From: Arachidicoccus sp.
GTDB lineage: Bacteria; Bacteroidota; Bacteroidia; Chitinophagales; Chitinophagaceae
Direction: 5' to 3'
DNA length: 64,000 nucleotides
Assembly: GCA_028283605.1 (NCBI GenBank)
Contig: JAPWKH010000004.1
Coordinates: 1 to 64,000 of the forward strand
The notes under the pieces are model-generated. The model made no database searches. It saw only the letters and a program-made list of their open reading frames with translations, and was not told the DNA's origin. How positions within the stretch are numbered: the stretch's first letter is position 1; the number at the start of each line of letters is the position of its first letter. Below are positions 18,208 to 26,604 of the stretch, piece after piece. The position numbers and the translations under genes are program-made.

Positions 18208-19101
18208 TTATTTTCTGCCACCCGGTGCTTGTGTCCTGCTTCTGCCACCCGGTGTTGTTCTGCGTCTTGCGCCTGCATTATTGCTGCCTTCTGATGAGCG
18301 GCCACGTCCGCGACCTGCGCTTTCTGCTTCCGCTTCTGCCTGAATACGAGCTGCTTTAGCCTCGTTTTCATTATTTTCCGTAACATCTTCATCATCATCT
18401 TTTGATGCCTGACGTTCTGCCAAACCTTCTGCTATTGCAGCGGTGATATAATTGGTAATGATGGCTACGGATTTAGTTGCATCATCGTTAGACGGAATGG
18501 AAAAATCTACTTTATTCGGATCACTATTGGTATCAACCATTCCGAAAGTTGTAATGCCTAAGCGTTTTGCTTCTGCTAATGCAATGTGTTCGTGCCCAAT
18601 ATCTACCAAAAATAAAGCTGCGGGCAAACGGCTCATTTGAGCAATACCGCCCAATACTTTTTCCATTTTTTCTTTATCGCGAGACAAAGTCAAACGTTCT
18701 TTTTTAGTAAGGCTTTCTGCATTTACATCATTCAATAATTTCTCGATGCTTTGCATTTTCTTTACGCTCTTGCGAACGGTATTGAAGTTTGTCAACATAC
18801 CGCCCAACCAGCGTTCTGTTGCAAATGGCATATTTACTTTTTTTGCACAGTCGGAAACAATTTCTTTAGCTTGTTTCTTAGTGGCAACGAACATTATTTT
18901 CTTTCCGCTTTTTGCAATTTGTTTTAAGGCTGCAGCAGCTTCTTGTAAATGATCAACTGTTTTGTTGAGGTCTATGATATGAATACCTTTCTTTTCTGCA
19001 AAGATGTAAGGCAACATTTTCGGGTTCCACTTCTTTTTAAGATGTCCAAAGTGAACGCCTGCTTCGAGCAACTGCTGTTGTAAAGAAGTATTTTGTTCCA
19101 T
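18208..19101 (-). CDS. rpsB: 30S ribosomal protein S2
   Basis: A 297-residue S2 protein. The conserved core runs from LLEAGVHFGHLKKKWNPKM (about 12-30) through RWLGGMLTNF and ITTFGMVDTNSDP to ITAAIAEGLAERQ (about 220-235). The last 60 residues are an extra tail: first acidic and Ala/Glu-rich, then about 35 residues rich in Arg and Gly (RGRGRSSEGS, RRRTTPGGRSR). S2 usually ends near residue 240-260, so this tail is unusual. The gene lies between rpsI and tsf on one strand. Confidence 0.96.
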   Translation of the reverse strand: MEQNTSLQQQLLEAGVHFGHLKKKWNPKMLPYIFAEKKGIHIIDLNKTVDHLQEAAAALKQIAKSGKKIMFVATKKQAKEIVSDCAKKVNMPFATERWLGGMLTNFNTVRKSVKKMQSIEKLLNDVNAESLTKKERLTLSRDKEKMEKVLGGIAQMSRLPAALFLVDIGHEHIALAEAKRLGITTFGMVDTNSDPNKVDFSIPSNDDATKSVAIITNYITAAIAEGLAERQASKDDDEDVTENNENEAKAARIQAEAEAESAGRGRGRSSEGSNNAGARRRTTPGGRSRTQAPGGRK

Positions 19102-19110
19102 TTATTTATT

Positions 19111-19152
19111 AATTTGAAAATTTGAAAATTGGTGAATTTGAAAATTTGAAAA
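19111..19152. repeat. Short direct repeat in the rpsI-rpsB spacer
   Basis: An 18-base unit (AATTTGAAAATTTGAAAA) occurs at 19111-19128 and again at 19135-19152, a 24-base period. It is AT-rich and lies just upstream of the rpsB start on the minus strand. Confidence 0.6.
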
Positions 19153-19220
19153 AAATGGAATTGCCGAATTGAAAATAATCATAAACACATTTCCGAATTA
19201 TCAAATTATCAAATTGAATA

Positions 19221-19610
19221 TTAACGTTTGCTGAACTGGAAGCTGCGGCGTGCTTTCTTTTTACCGAATTTCTTACGCTCAACGCTTTTGGAATTACGGG
19301 TAAATAAGCTCTGCTCTTTTAATGCCGGACGATATTCTGCATCTAATTCTATCAAAACACGAGCAATGCCCAATTTGGCTGCTTCTGCTTGGCCTTTGAT
19401 GCCACCGCCGGTTGCGTTAATTGTTATATCATATTTATCTAATGCCTCAACTGTTTTTAAAGGCAATTCGACTTGATTTTGCAAATACGGCAATGTAAAA
19501 TATTGCTTATAGTCTTTACCGTTTACGCTGATTTTTCCGGAACCGCGCGTAATAAATACACGGGTAACGGCTTCTTTACGGCGACCAACTGCATTTTTTT
19601 GTTTTTCCAT
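19221..19610 (-). CDS. rpsI: 30S ribosomal protein S9
   Basis: A 129-residue S9 protein with the conserved GRRKEAVTRVFI N-terminus, INATGGGIKGQAEA core and the basic C-terminal tail VERKKFGKKKARRSFQFSKR, which reaches the P-site tRNA. The start lies 23 bases after the rplM stop; the pair rplM-rpsI is conserved throughout bacteria. Confidence 0.97.
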   Translation of the reverse strand: MEKQKNAVGRRKEAVTRVFITRGSGKISVNGKDYKQYFTLPYLQNQVELPLKTVEALDKYDITINATGGGIKGQAEAAKLGIARVLIELDAEYRPALKEQSLFTRNSKSVERKKFGKKKARRSFQFSKR

Positions 19611-19633
19611 TTTATATTACTTGAGGAAATGTT

Positions 19634-20077
19634 TTAAAATTTTAATTCTTTTGGTTGTTGGGCAGTATGAGGATGAGTTTCGCCTGCATACACAAACAAT
19701 TTGCCGATCATTTTGCGGCCCAGTTTGTTTTTAGGAAGCATGCCTTTGATAGCTCTTTCCAATACAACTTCAGGACGGCGTTTTAATAGATCTTTAGCAA
19801 CTTCTTCTTTTTTACCGCCGGGATATCCGGAAAAGTTGATATAGTTTTTTTGCTCTAACTTATTACCTGTAAAAGTAACTTTGTCGGCATTAATAATGAT
19901 AACGTAATCGCCTGTATCAACGTGCGGCGTGTAAGAAGTTTTGTTCTTACCACGCAGAATTGCAGCAATTCTTGCGCTGATGCGACCCACGGTTTGATTA
20001 GTACCGTCCACAACGTACCAATTGCGTTGTACGGTAGCCGCATTTGCATGCTTGGTGGTGAAATGTAATTTGCTCAT
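19634..20077 (-). CDS. rplM: 50S ribosomal protein L13
   Basis: A 147-residue L13 protein with WYVVDGTNQTVGRISARIA near the N-terminus, GDYVIIINADKV in the middle and GMLPKNKLGRKM near residue 115. It heads the rplM-rpsI-rpsB-tsf operon. Length is normal. Confidence 0.97.
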   Translation of the reverse strand: MSKLHFTTKHANAATVQRNWYVVDGTNQTVGRISARIAAILRGKNKTSYTPHVDTGDYVIIINADKVTFTGNKLEQKNYINFSGYPGGKKEEVAKDLLKRRPEVVLERAIKGMLPKNKLGRKMIGKLFVYAGETHPHTAQQPKELKF

Positions 20078-20102
20078 TTGTTTAAAATATTTGCCCGGCG
20101 CT

Positions 20103-20115
20103 ATCCCGTCGGGAT
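20103..20115. repeat. 13-base palindrome in the rplM leader
   Basis: ATCCCGTCGGGAT is a perfect 6-base palindrome about a central base and lies 26 bases upstream of the rplM start, inside the predicted 5' leader. It could form a leader hairpin or be a protein site. Confidence 0.5.
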
Positions 20116-20132
20116 TTGAAAAATTTGGATTG

Positions 20133-20164
20133 CAAAGGTGGGATTATTATATGAAACAGACAAA
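20133..20164 (-). promoter_or_regulatory. Promoter of rplM operon
   Basis: On the minus strand a -33 TTTG (20161-20164) is followed after 20 bases by CACCTTTG (20133-20140), one base off the Bacteroidota -7 consensus TAnnTTTG. It would give a leader of about 50 bases. Nothing else was seen in the rest of the 20078-20414 gap. Confidence 0.55.
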
Positions 20165-20414
20165 AAATACAGCATGTATTTTTATAACTTGTCTGTAAGT
20201 TATTGATATTCAATAAAATTTTTGCTAAGAAAATTTACTCATTCAGTTTTATATAATGCAAAATTTCACTTTCTCATGTTTCTTTCGAAGTTTTTTTCTG
20301 AACAGAATATTTTTTGCCCAATAAGATTTCTTTTAATAAATATTAAGGAATAAGGCTTGTATCTAACTTTTGTTTAGCAGTATTTAGTAAACATTCATCA
20401 AGTTGTATTTCGTA

Positions 20415-21017
20415 TTATTCTCCATCAAACAATTTTTTATACAAAATTTCTTTATTCATTTCTAAAAATTCTCCCGGTAATAGGTTTTTTATTTCAATAT
20501 GTTCTATTCTCGTTCTTATCAATCTTAATACAGGAAAACCTACGGCTGCCAACATTTTGCGAACCTGATGGTTTTTCCCTTCGCGCAAAATAATTTTTAC
20601 CCAAGGCGCGGGAATACTTTTTCTAAAACGAATCGGCGGATTTCTTTCCGGAACAATCGGGTCTTCTTCAAAAATTTCGGCAAAACACTTCTTGGTGCGA
20701 TATAATTTCCCGTCAATATTAATATCTACTCCTTTTTGTAATTGTTCGACCGCACTTTGTGTAATCGCACCATCTACCTGCACCCAATATTCGCGCTCAT
20801 GCGCAAATTCCGGATTAAGCAACCGATGATTTAATTGTTTGTCATTAGTCAAAATTAATAAACCTTCACTGTCGTAGTCAAGCCGGCCCATCGGATAAAC
20901 ATCTTTAGGAACAGCAAAAAAATCTTTTAAGGTTTGCTTATTTTCTTGCGGGGAAAATTGTGTAAGTACTTGATAAGGTTTGTAAATAACGAAGTATCGA
21001 AATAGATTCAAAAGCAA
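20415..21017 (-). CDS. rluE: 23S rRNA pseudouridine synthase, RluE-like
   Basis: A 200-residue pseudouridine synthase of the RsuA/RluB/E/F family without the N-terminal S4 domain, as in RluE (pseudouridine 2457 of 23S rRNA). The catalytic motif GRLDYDSEGLLILTND (44-59) has the active Asp, and the KxxR block EGKNHQVRKMLAAVGFPVLRL lies near residue 155. The first in-frame start is TTG 21017, directly after the upstream gene's TGA, with no alternative ATG before the family homology (YFVIYKPYQVLTQF). The two genes are therefore coupled. Confidence 0.85.
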   Translation of the reverse strand: MLLNLFRYFVIYKPYQVLTQFSPQENKQTLKDFFAVPKDVYPMGRLDYDSEGLLILTNDKQLNHRLLNPEFAHEREYWVQVDGAITQSAVEQLQKGVDINIDGKLYRTKKCFAEIFEEDPIVPERNPPIRFRKSIPAPWVKIILREGKNHQVRKMLAAVGFPVLRLIRTRIEHIEIKNLLPGEFLEMNKEILYKKLFDGE

Positions 21018-21254
21018 TCAATTTTTATTAAAAAAGAAAACAAAAGGATTGTCTCCGTCAGCGACAATTTTACGAATAAGGTAAGGCGCATTGATAATGC
21101 GGTAATTATTTATATCAATTATTTCGTTGGCAATGCAGAACGCTTCTACGCTTTCTACATATACCAACAATGAACTTATATTTCTGATTTGCCTTTCTAC
21201 AAATTCCATATCAGGCTCCAATACTTTGGTCAATATAAGTAAATCTCTCTGCAT
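21018..21254 (-). CDS. Small protein of unknown function (78 aa)
   Basis: A 78-residue protein with no recognised family. The N-terminal half is charged and probably helical (KVLEPDMEFVERQIRNISSLL); the end is aromatic (NPFVFFFNKN). The stop codon directly abuts the start of the rluE-like gene, which supports real translation and coupling. No signal peptide or membrane helix is clear. Confidence 0.55.
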   Translation of the reverse strand: MQRDLLILTKVLEPDMEFVERQIRNISSLLVYVESVEAFCIANEIIDINNYRIINAPYLIRKIVADGDNPFVFFFNKN

Positions 21255-21392
21255 TTTAATTATAATATGAAAAGTAAATGTTACAGAAAATTTGGAATCA
21301 AATATACTTTATTCAATGTGTTTATTGATATAATAAATGTAAATTTACGCATTTATTTAAATTTAAAATTGAATAATCCGACATCTACACAA

Positions 21393-22418
21393 ATGTTTTT
21401 GTATTCTGCGCTTGATTGGGGTTTAGGCCATACTACAAGAAGCATTTCTATATTGAATAAAATAAAAGAAAACAATACCAAAATTTATATTGCCTGCGAA
21501 CCGGAAAGCCCTTCCGAAAAAATTTTAAAACAAGCATTCCCCAATGCCGTTTTTTTACCCCTAAAAGGTTATGGAATCAGTTATATAAAACATTCAAATT
21601 TGTTTGCATGGAAAATACTGATGCAAATTCCAAAGATAATTGCGGCCATAAAAAATGAAAAAAAAATGGTGTCGATTTGGTGCAAGAAATACAAAATTGA
21701 TTTGATAATTTCCGACAACAGATACGGTTTTTTTAATGAAAAAATAAAATCCGTTTTTATTACGCATCAATTACAAATTGCTGCGCCTTTTCTTTTTTTG
21801 GAAAGAATAATTCAACGGTTAAATTACCGGTACATTAATTGTTTCAGTGAATGTTGGGTTCCTGATTTTGAAGGAGAAAATAATCTCGCAGGCAAATTAT
21901 CGCACCCGGAAAAAATGCCGGCAGTTCCTGTAAAATACATCGGCGCAAAAAGCAGGTTGATCAAGAAAGAATCAGAAAAAAAATATGATTTTCTCATACT
22001 TCTTTCCGGCCCGGAACCGCAACGGACTATTTTGGAAAATAAGTTTTTACAAATAAAAAATCAATTCAAAGAAAAAGTATTGCTTGTGCGCGGATTGCCG
22101 AATGAACAAGGTGAATTAACATCAACAAACAATTTCATTATCAAAAATTATTGCGACACGGACGAACTTTCAGAACTGATTGCTGCAAGTGAATTTGTAA
22201 TTGCGCGTTCCGGCTACTCGACTGTTATGGATTTATATTGTTTGAAAAAGAAGGCAATCTTCATTCCCACGCCGGGACAAACGGAACAGGAATACCTCGC
22301 TGTAAGCCTGATGAATAAAGGCTTTGCTTATTACTTTAAACAAAATGAAAAAGACTATTATAAAAAAATCCTGCAGGGAAAAGAGTTTGATTTTAAAATT
22401 TGGAATGATACAATTTAA
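21393..22418 (+). CDS. MurG-like (GT28-type) glycosyltransferase
   Basis: A 341-residue GT-B protein. The N-terminus YSALDWGLGHTTRSISIL has the glycine/histidine motif of GT28/MurG-like enzymes, and the C-terminal donor region reads ASEFVIARSGYSTVMDL and FIPTPGQTEQEYLA, typical of the family. The sugar and acceptor are unknown. ATG 21393 is chosen because homology starts there; an in-frame ATG at 21267 would add 42 AT-rich residues with no family match. It is convergent with proS, with a 15-base spacer between the stops. Confidence 0.75.
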   Translation: MFLYSALDWGLGHTTRSISILNKIKENNTKIYIACEPESPSEKILKQAFPNAVFLPLKGYGISYIKHSNLFAWKILMQIPKIIAAIKNEKKMVSIWCKKYKIDLIISDNRYGFFNEKIKSVFITHQLQIAAPFLFLERIIQRLNYRYINCFSECWVPDFEGENNLAGKLSHPEKMPAVPVKYIGAKSRLIKKESEKKYDFLILLSGPEPQRTILENKFLQIKNQFKEKVLLVRGLPNEQGELTSTNNFIIKNYCDTDELSELIAASEFVIARSGYSTVMDLYCLKKKAIFIPTPGQTEQEYLAVSLMNKGFAYYFKQNEKDYYKKILQGKEFDFKIWNDTI

Positions 22419-22433
22419 TGTACCAATCATATA

Positions 22434-23912
22434 TCAATACGCTCTCGCAAACAAAACTCTTTGTGTGCTTGGATTTCCAGTTAAAATACATTTGCCTTCT
22501 TCTTGCGGATTATCAAGCGGAATGCAACGTATTGTAGCTTTACTTAATTCTTTTATTTTTTCTTCTGTTTCCGGTGTGCCGTCCCAATGTGCATAAACAA
22601 ATCCTGTTTTTTCGTCCAGCGTTTTTATAAAATCTTCCCAGTTATCGGCTTTTGTAATATGCGCATCACGAAAGCCTTTCGCCTGATTATAAATATTCTG
22701 CTGAATCCCGTCAAGTAAGTTTTCGACATGATCGGCTATACCTTCCAATGATTGTACAGATTTTTCGCGGGTATCTCTCCGTGCAATTTCCACTACATTG
22801 TTTTCCAAATCACGCGCTCCAATTGCCAGACGAACGGGAACGCCTTTCTTTTCATGCTCCGCAAATTTCCAGCCCGGGCGCGCATTATCACTATCATCAT
22901 ATTTTACGCGGATGTTTTTTGCTTTTAATGAAGCAATAATATTATCTACTTTTTCATCAATTAATTTCTTTTGTTCTGCATCTTTATAAATCGGAACAAT
23001 GACTACTTGCAACGGTGCAATTTTTGGCGGCAATATCAATCCTTCATCATCACTGTGCGCCATTACCAACGCGCCAATCAACCTGGTGGAAACGCCCCAA
23101 CTTGTAGCCCACACATAGTCGAGCTTGTTTTCTTTATCGCTGAATTTTACGTCAAATGCTTTGGCAAAATTTTGTCCGAGAAAATGCGAAGTGCCAGCCT
23201 GCAAAGCTTTGCCGTCCTGCATCAAGGCTTCAATGCAATATGTATCTTCTGCGCCTGCAAAGCGTTCGTTGGGAGATTTAACACCTTTTACAACAGGAAG
23301 CGCCATGTAGTTTTCTACAAAATCAGCATATACTTCCAGCATTTTTTCTGCTTCTGCAACTGCTTCATTTTTGGTTGCATGTGCCGTATGTCCTTCCTGC
23401 CAAAGAAATTCTGCAGTACGCAAAAAAAGGCGCGTACGCATTTCCCAACGAACTACATTTGCCCATTGATTTATCAAAATCGGTAAGTCGCGGTAAGATT
23501 GAATCCAACTCTTATATGTGTTCCAAATGATGGCTTCAGAAGTAGGGCGAACAATTAGTTCCTCTTCCAGTTTTGCTTCAGGATCAACAATTAATTTTCC
23601 TTTATTATCGGGATCGCTTTTTAAACGATAATGTGTTACTACTGCGCATTCTTTTGCAAAACCTTCCGCATTTTTTTCTTCCGCTTCAAATAAGCTCTTT
23701 GGTACAAACAGCGGGAAATATGCATTTACATGTCCTGTATCTTTAAACATTTTATCCAAAGCATCGCGCATATTTTCCCACAAAGCAAATCCGTATGGTT
23801 TTATGACCATGCAACCGCGCACAGCGCTGTAATCTGCCAGATCGGCTTTTATAACGATGTCATTGTACCATTGCGAATAATCCTGTGTACGGGAAGTAAT
23901 CTCTTTGCTCAT
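22434..23912 (-). CDS. proS: Prolyl-tRNA synthetase, eukaryote/archaeon-like type
   Basis: A 492-residue class II aminoacyl-tRNA synthetase that charges tRNA-Pro. Motif 2 appears as [20 protein letters not shown] and motif 3 as [20 protein letters not shown] (about 285-305). The anticodon-binding domain follows, and the C-terminal extension ends in Tyr (RVLFARAY), typical of the shorter ProS form that lacks the editing insertion of E. coli ProS. This type is usual in Bacteroidota. The upstream region is shared with the divergent cydA. Confidence 0.95.
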   Translation of the reverse strand: MSKEITSRTQDYSQWYNDIVIKADLADYSAVRGCMVIKPYGFALWENMRDALDKMFKDTGHVNAYFPLFVPKSLFEAEEKNAEGFAKECAVVTHYRLKSDPDNKGKLIVDPEAKLEEELIVRPTSEAIIWNTYKSWIQSYRDLPILINQWANVVRWEMRTRLFLRTAEFLWQEGHTAHATKNEAVAEAEKMLEVYADFVENYMALPVVKGVKSPNERFAGAEDTYCIEALMQDGKALQAGTSHFLGQNFAKAFDVKFSDKENKLDYVWATSWGVSTRLIGALVMAHSDDEGLILPPKIAPLQVVIVPIYKDAEQKKLIDEKVDNIIASLKAKNIRVKYDDSDNARPGWKFAEHEKKGVPVRLAIGARDLENNVVEIARRDTREKSVQSLEGIADHVENLLDGIQQNIYNQAKGFRDAHITKADNWEDFIKTLDEKTGFVYAHWDGTPETEEKIKELSKATIRCIPLDNPQEEGKCILTGNPSTQRVLFARAY

Positions 23913-24039
23913 AATATACTGTAAAAAATTTTCGCAAACTTACCGTTTTATCCATTATACATTTTAAATAAAATCTTTGTTAAGCGAAAAAAAGAAATAT
24001 TTATTTCTTAAAAGAATCACGTATTTGCCAAGGCTGATA

Positions 24040-24047
24040 TACCTTTG
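24040..24047 (+). promoter_or_regulatory. -7 element upstream of cydA
   Basis: TACCTTTG matches the Bacteroidota -7 consensus TAnnTTTG, 48 bases before the cydA ATG. No TTTG lies at the ideal distance upstream, so the call rests on the -7 box alone. Confidence 0.45.
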
Positions 24048-24095
24048 CGCTGTCTTAATAAAAACGGTTTTTAATCTTTCTAAAACACTCCGTTT

Positions 24096-25424
24096 ATGGA
24101 CAATTTTATGGCCGCAAGGTCGCAGATGGCTTTGTCTTTGGCTTTCCACATCATATTTTCCTGCATCGGAATGGTAATGCCGTTTTTCATGGCAGTTTCA
24201 CATTATCTTTGGATAAAGACGGATAATCTTATTTATAAAAATATCACACGCGCTTGGAGCAAAGGAGTTGCCATATTTTTTGCAACGGGCGCCGTATCGG
24301 GAACTGTATTGTCTTTTGAACTCGGATTACTTTGGCCTGAATTTATGAAGCACGCCGGCCCTATTTTTGGAATGCCGTTTTCACTGGAAGGAACTGCGTT
24401 TTTTATCGAAGCAATTGCTTTGGGATTTTTTCTATACGGCTGGGGCAGATTTAATAAATGGTTTCATTGGATCACAGGATTAATAGTCGGCATCAGCGGT
24501 TTAGTATCCGGCATATTGGTGGTTGCTGCAAATTCATGGATGAACAGCCCTTCAGGGTTTGATTATGTCAACGGAAAATATATTAATATAGATCCTATAA
24601 AAGCCATGTTTAATAAAGCGTGGTTTTCTCAGGCATTGCACATGTGCATAGCTGCATTTGCGGCTACGGGCTTTGCTGTTGCCGGTGTACACGCATTGAT
24701 GATTTTAAGAAAAAGAAATGTATCGTTTCATTACAGAGCATTTAAAATTGCAGCTCTTTTTGCCATTGTGGCTGCAATCTTACAACCTTTAAGCGGAGAT
24801 ATTTCTGCGAAAAATGTTGCTCGCTTACAACCGCCAAAACTTGCAGCCATGGAGGCTGTTTATAAAACGGAAAAAGGTGTTCCATTATTAATAGGCGGCA
24901 TTCCGAACGATAGCACACAAGAAGTAAAATATGCGATACGTTTACCGAATCTCTTGAGTTTTTTAGCGTACGATAATTTTAATGCAGAAATAAAAGGGCT
25001 CGATCAGGTACCGGCTACAGACCGGCCGCCTGTAGCCGTTACACATTATTCTTTTCAAGTAATGGTAGCCTTGGGAATGTTTATGCTGTTGATAGCCATT
25101 TTGTATTTAATTATTTTAATAAAGAAAAAAAGCTGGCAAAATAAACGCTGGCTGTTGAAGCTGTTTGCCATCGCAACGCCAATGGGTTTTATGGCTGTGG
25201 AAGCAGGCTGGACAGTTACGGAAACAGGAAGACAGCCATGGATTATTTATGGCATTATGCGTACAAAAGATGCCGTAACACCTATGCCCGGAATCATTTA
25301 TTCCTTTTACATTTTTACGGCAGTATATATTTCTTTGTCGCTCATTGTAATATTTATGTTGTACCGGCAAATAAAAATGGTGCCTGTATTGTATGATGTA
25401 ACCAATGATAAAAACATGCATTGA
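24096..25424 (+). CDS. cydA: Cytochrome bd oxidase subunit I
   Basis: A 442-residue inner-membrane protein with about nine hydrophobic segments. It oxidises quinol and reduces oxygen to water with high affinity. The family marks are the haem-ligand His in LAFHIIF (His18), the acidic pair in SLEGTAFFIEAIALG (about 95-109), the histidine of QALHMCIAAFAATGF and the conserved GRQPWIIYGIMRT near residue 380. The loop between helices 6 and 7 is short, as in the 'short Q-loop' class. Its TGA overlaps the start of cydB. Confidence 0.95.
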   Translation: MDNFMAARSQMALSLAFHIIFSCIGMVMPFFMAVSHYLWIKTDNLIYKNITRAWSKGVAIFFATGAVSGTVLSFELGLLWPEFMKHAGPIFGMPFSLEGTAFFIEAIALGFFLYGWGRFNKWFHWITGLIVGISGLVSGILVVAANSWMNSPSGFDYVNGKYINIDPIKAMFNKAWFSQALHMCIAAFAATGFAVAGVHALMILRKRNVSFHYRAFKIAALFAIVAAILQPLSGDISAKNVARLQPPKLAAMEAVYKTEKGVPLLIGGIPNDSTQEVKYAIRLPNLLSFLAYDNFNAEIKGLDQVPATDRPPVAVTHYSFQVMVALGMFMLLIAILYLIILIKKKSWQNKRWLLKLFAIATPMGFMAVEAGWTVTETGRQPWIIYGIMRTKDAVTPMPGIIYSFYIFTAVYISLSLIVIFMLYRQIKMVPVLYDVTNDKNMH

Positions 25425-26440
25425 TGCTCTATGTTGTAATTGCATATTTATGGCTTTCGCTTTTGCTCTATCTGCTTTTTGGCGGAGCGGATTTTGGCGC
25501 GGGCATTTTAGAACTTTTTACAACAAAGAAAAATAGAGTACGCACAAGAAAAACTACATATCGCGCTATAGGTCCTATTTGGGAAGCCAACCACATGTGG
25601 CTTATCATTGCTATTGTAATCATGTTTGTAGGGTTTCCGGATATTTATACGGTGATGTCTTTGTACCTGCATATTCCTTTGGTCATCATGCTGCTCGGCA
25701 TTATTGCAAGAGGAACTGCTTTTTCCTTCCGGCATTACGATGCCATACGAGATGATATGCAAACGGTTTACAACCGGATTTTTACATGGTCTAGTTTTAT
25801 AACGCCTTTATTTTTGGGCATTATCGCTGCAAGTACCGTTTCTTCAGCAATTGATACACATGCTCACGGATTTTTGGATGCATATATTTTCAGTTGGCTG
25901 CGGGTATTTAATATTACCGTAGGGCTTTTTACAATTTCGATATGTGCTTTTTTGGCTGCCGTATTTTTAATTGGCGAGGCTGATAATGATAAAGACAGAA
26001 CTCGGTTTATCAGTAAAGCTAAGAGCTCCAATATGTTTGCCGTCATCAGCGGAGCAATGGTTTTTTTATCTGCACGATACGAACATATTCCGCTTGCGGT
26101 TTGGATATTCGGCAACGCTGTAAGTTTGTGTGCCATCATCGCTGCGTTAGCATCGTTAATATTGTTTTGGTATTTATTATCCAAAGGAAAAACAAAAGTG
26201 CTTCGGATATTAGCGGGCTTTCAAATTACAATGATTTTACTGGCGGTTACTTATCCGCATTTTCCTAAAATTATCTTACTTAAAAATGGCGGCTATCTTT
26301 CCCTGACAGATGAAAGTGGCGAACAAAAGGCCATTGAATCTCTCGCAATTGCGCTTCTTGTGGGAAGTATCTTTATTCTTCCTGCATTGTTTTATTTGAT
26401 ATACAGTTTTAAAAAACCATCAGAAGAACAATCGCTCTAG
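25424..26440 (+). CDS. cydB: Cytochrome bd oxidase subunit II
   Basis: A 338-residue membrane protein with the CydB signature at the start (YLLFGGADFGAGILELF) and PIWEANHMWLII near residue 50. It stabilises the oxidase with CydA. ATG 25424 overlaps the cydA stop (TGATG); an extra upstream TTG at 25421 would add one Met only. No CydX-type small subunit was found downstream. Confidence 0.94.
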   Translation: MLYVVIAYLWLSLLLYLLFGGADFGAGILELFTTKKNRVRTRKTTYRAIGPIWEANHMWLIIAIVIMFVGFPDIYTVMSLYLHIPLVIMLLGIIARGTAFSFRHYDAIRDDMQTVYNRIFTWSSFITPLFLGIIAASTVSSAIDTHAHGFLDAYIFSWLRVFNITVGLFTISICAFLAAVFLIGEADNDKDRTRFISKAKSSNMFAVISGAMVFLSARYEHIPLAVWIFGNAVSLCAIIAALASLILFWYLLSKGKTKVLRILAGFQITMILLAVTYPHFPKIILLKNGGYLSLTDESGEQKAIESLAIALLVGSIFILPALFYLIYSFKKPSEEQSL

Positions 26441-26463
26441 TAGTATTCACTTCAGCACGATTC

Positions 26464-26510
26464 ATTACATTTTTTTAAATATAAAAATTGATGAAAATAA
26501 AAAATGTAAT
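26464..26510. repeat. Inverted repeat after cydB
   Basis: ATTACATTTTTT (26464-26475) and its exact complement at 26499-26510 flank a 23-base AT-rich spacer. It may form a weak hairpin between cydB and mqo. No T run follows on the plus strand. Confidence 0.45.
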
Positions 26511-26558
26511 CTTTATAAAAGAGTTGAGAAATTGGTAGAATTTTTAAGGTTTGAGTAT

Positions 26559-26566
26559 TAAATTTG
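26559..26566 (+). promoter_or_regulatory. -7 element upstream of mqo
   Basis: TAAATTTG matches TAnnTTTG and would start transcription near 26571. This places the initiating codon at 26587 or 26605 rather than the upstream in-frame TTG at 26551. Confidence 0.45.
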
Positions 26567-26604
26567 CAAGCGTTCGCAAAGCAACTATGTGTGAATCTCC
26601 TACC

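Noticed and set aside
19105-19205. CRISPR or tandem array before rpsB
   Set aside because: Only two copies of an AT-rich 18-base unit with 6 bases between; no spacers and no cas genes.
24024-24047. Full -33/-7 promoter for cydA using TTTG at 24024
   Set aside because: The spacer is only 12 bases; consensus promoters in this window have 18-20, so only the -7 box is kept.
26493-26540. A 15-codon frame between cydB and mqo as a CydX-like subunit
   Set aside because: The product is too short and lacks the hydrophobic span of CydX.
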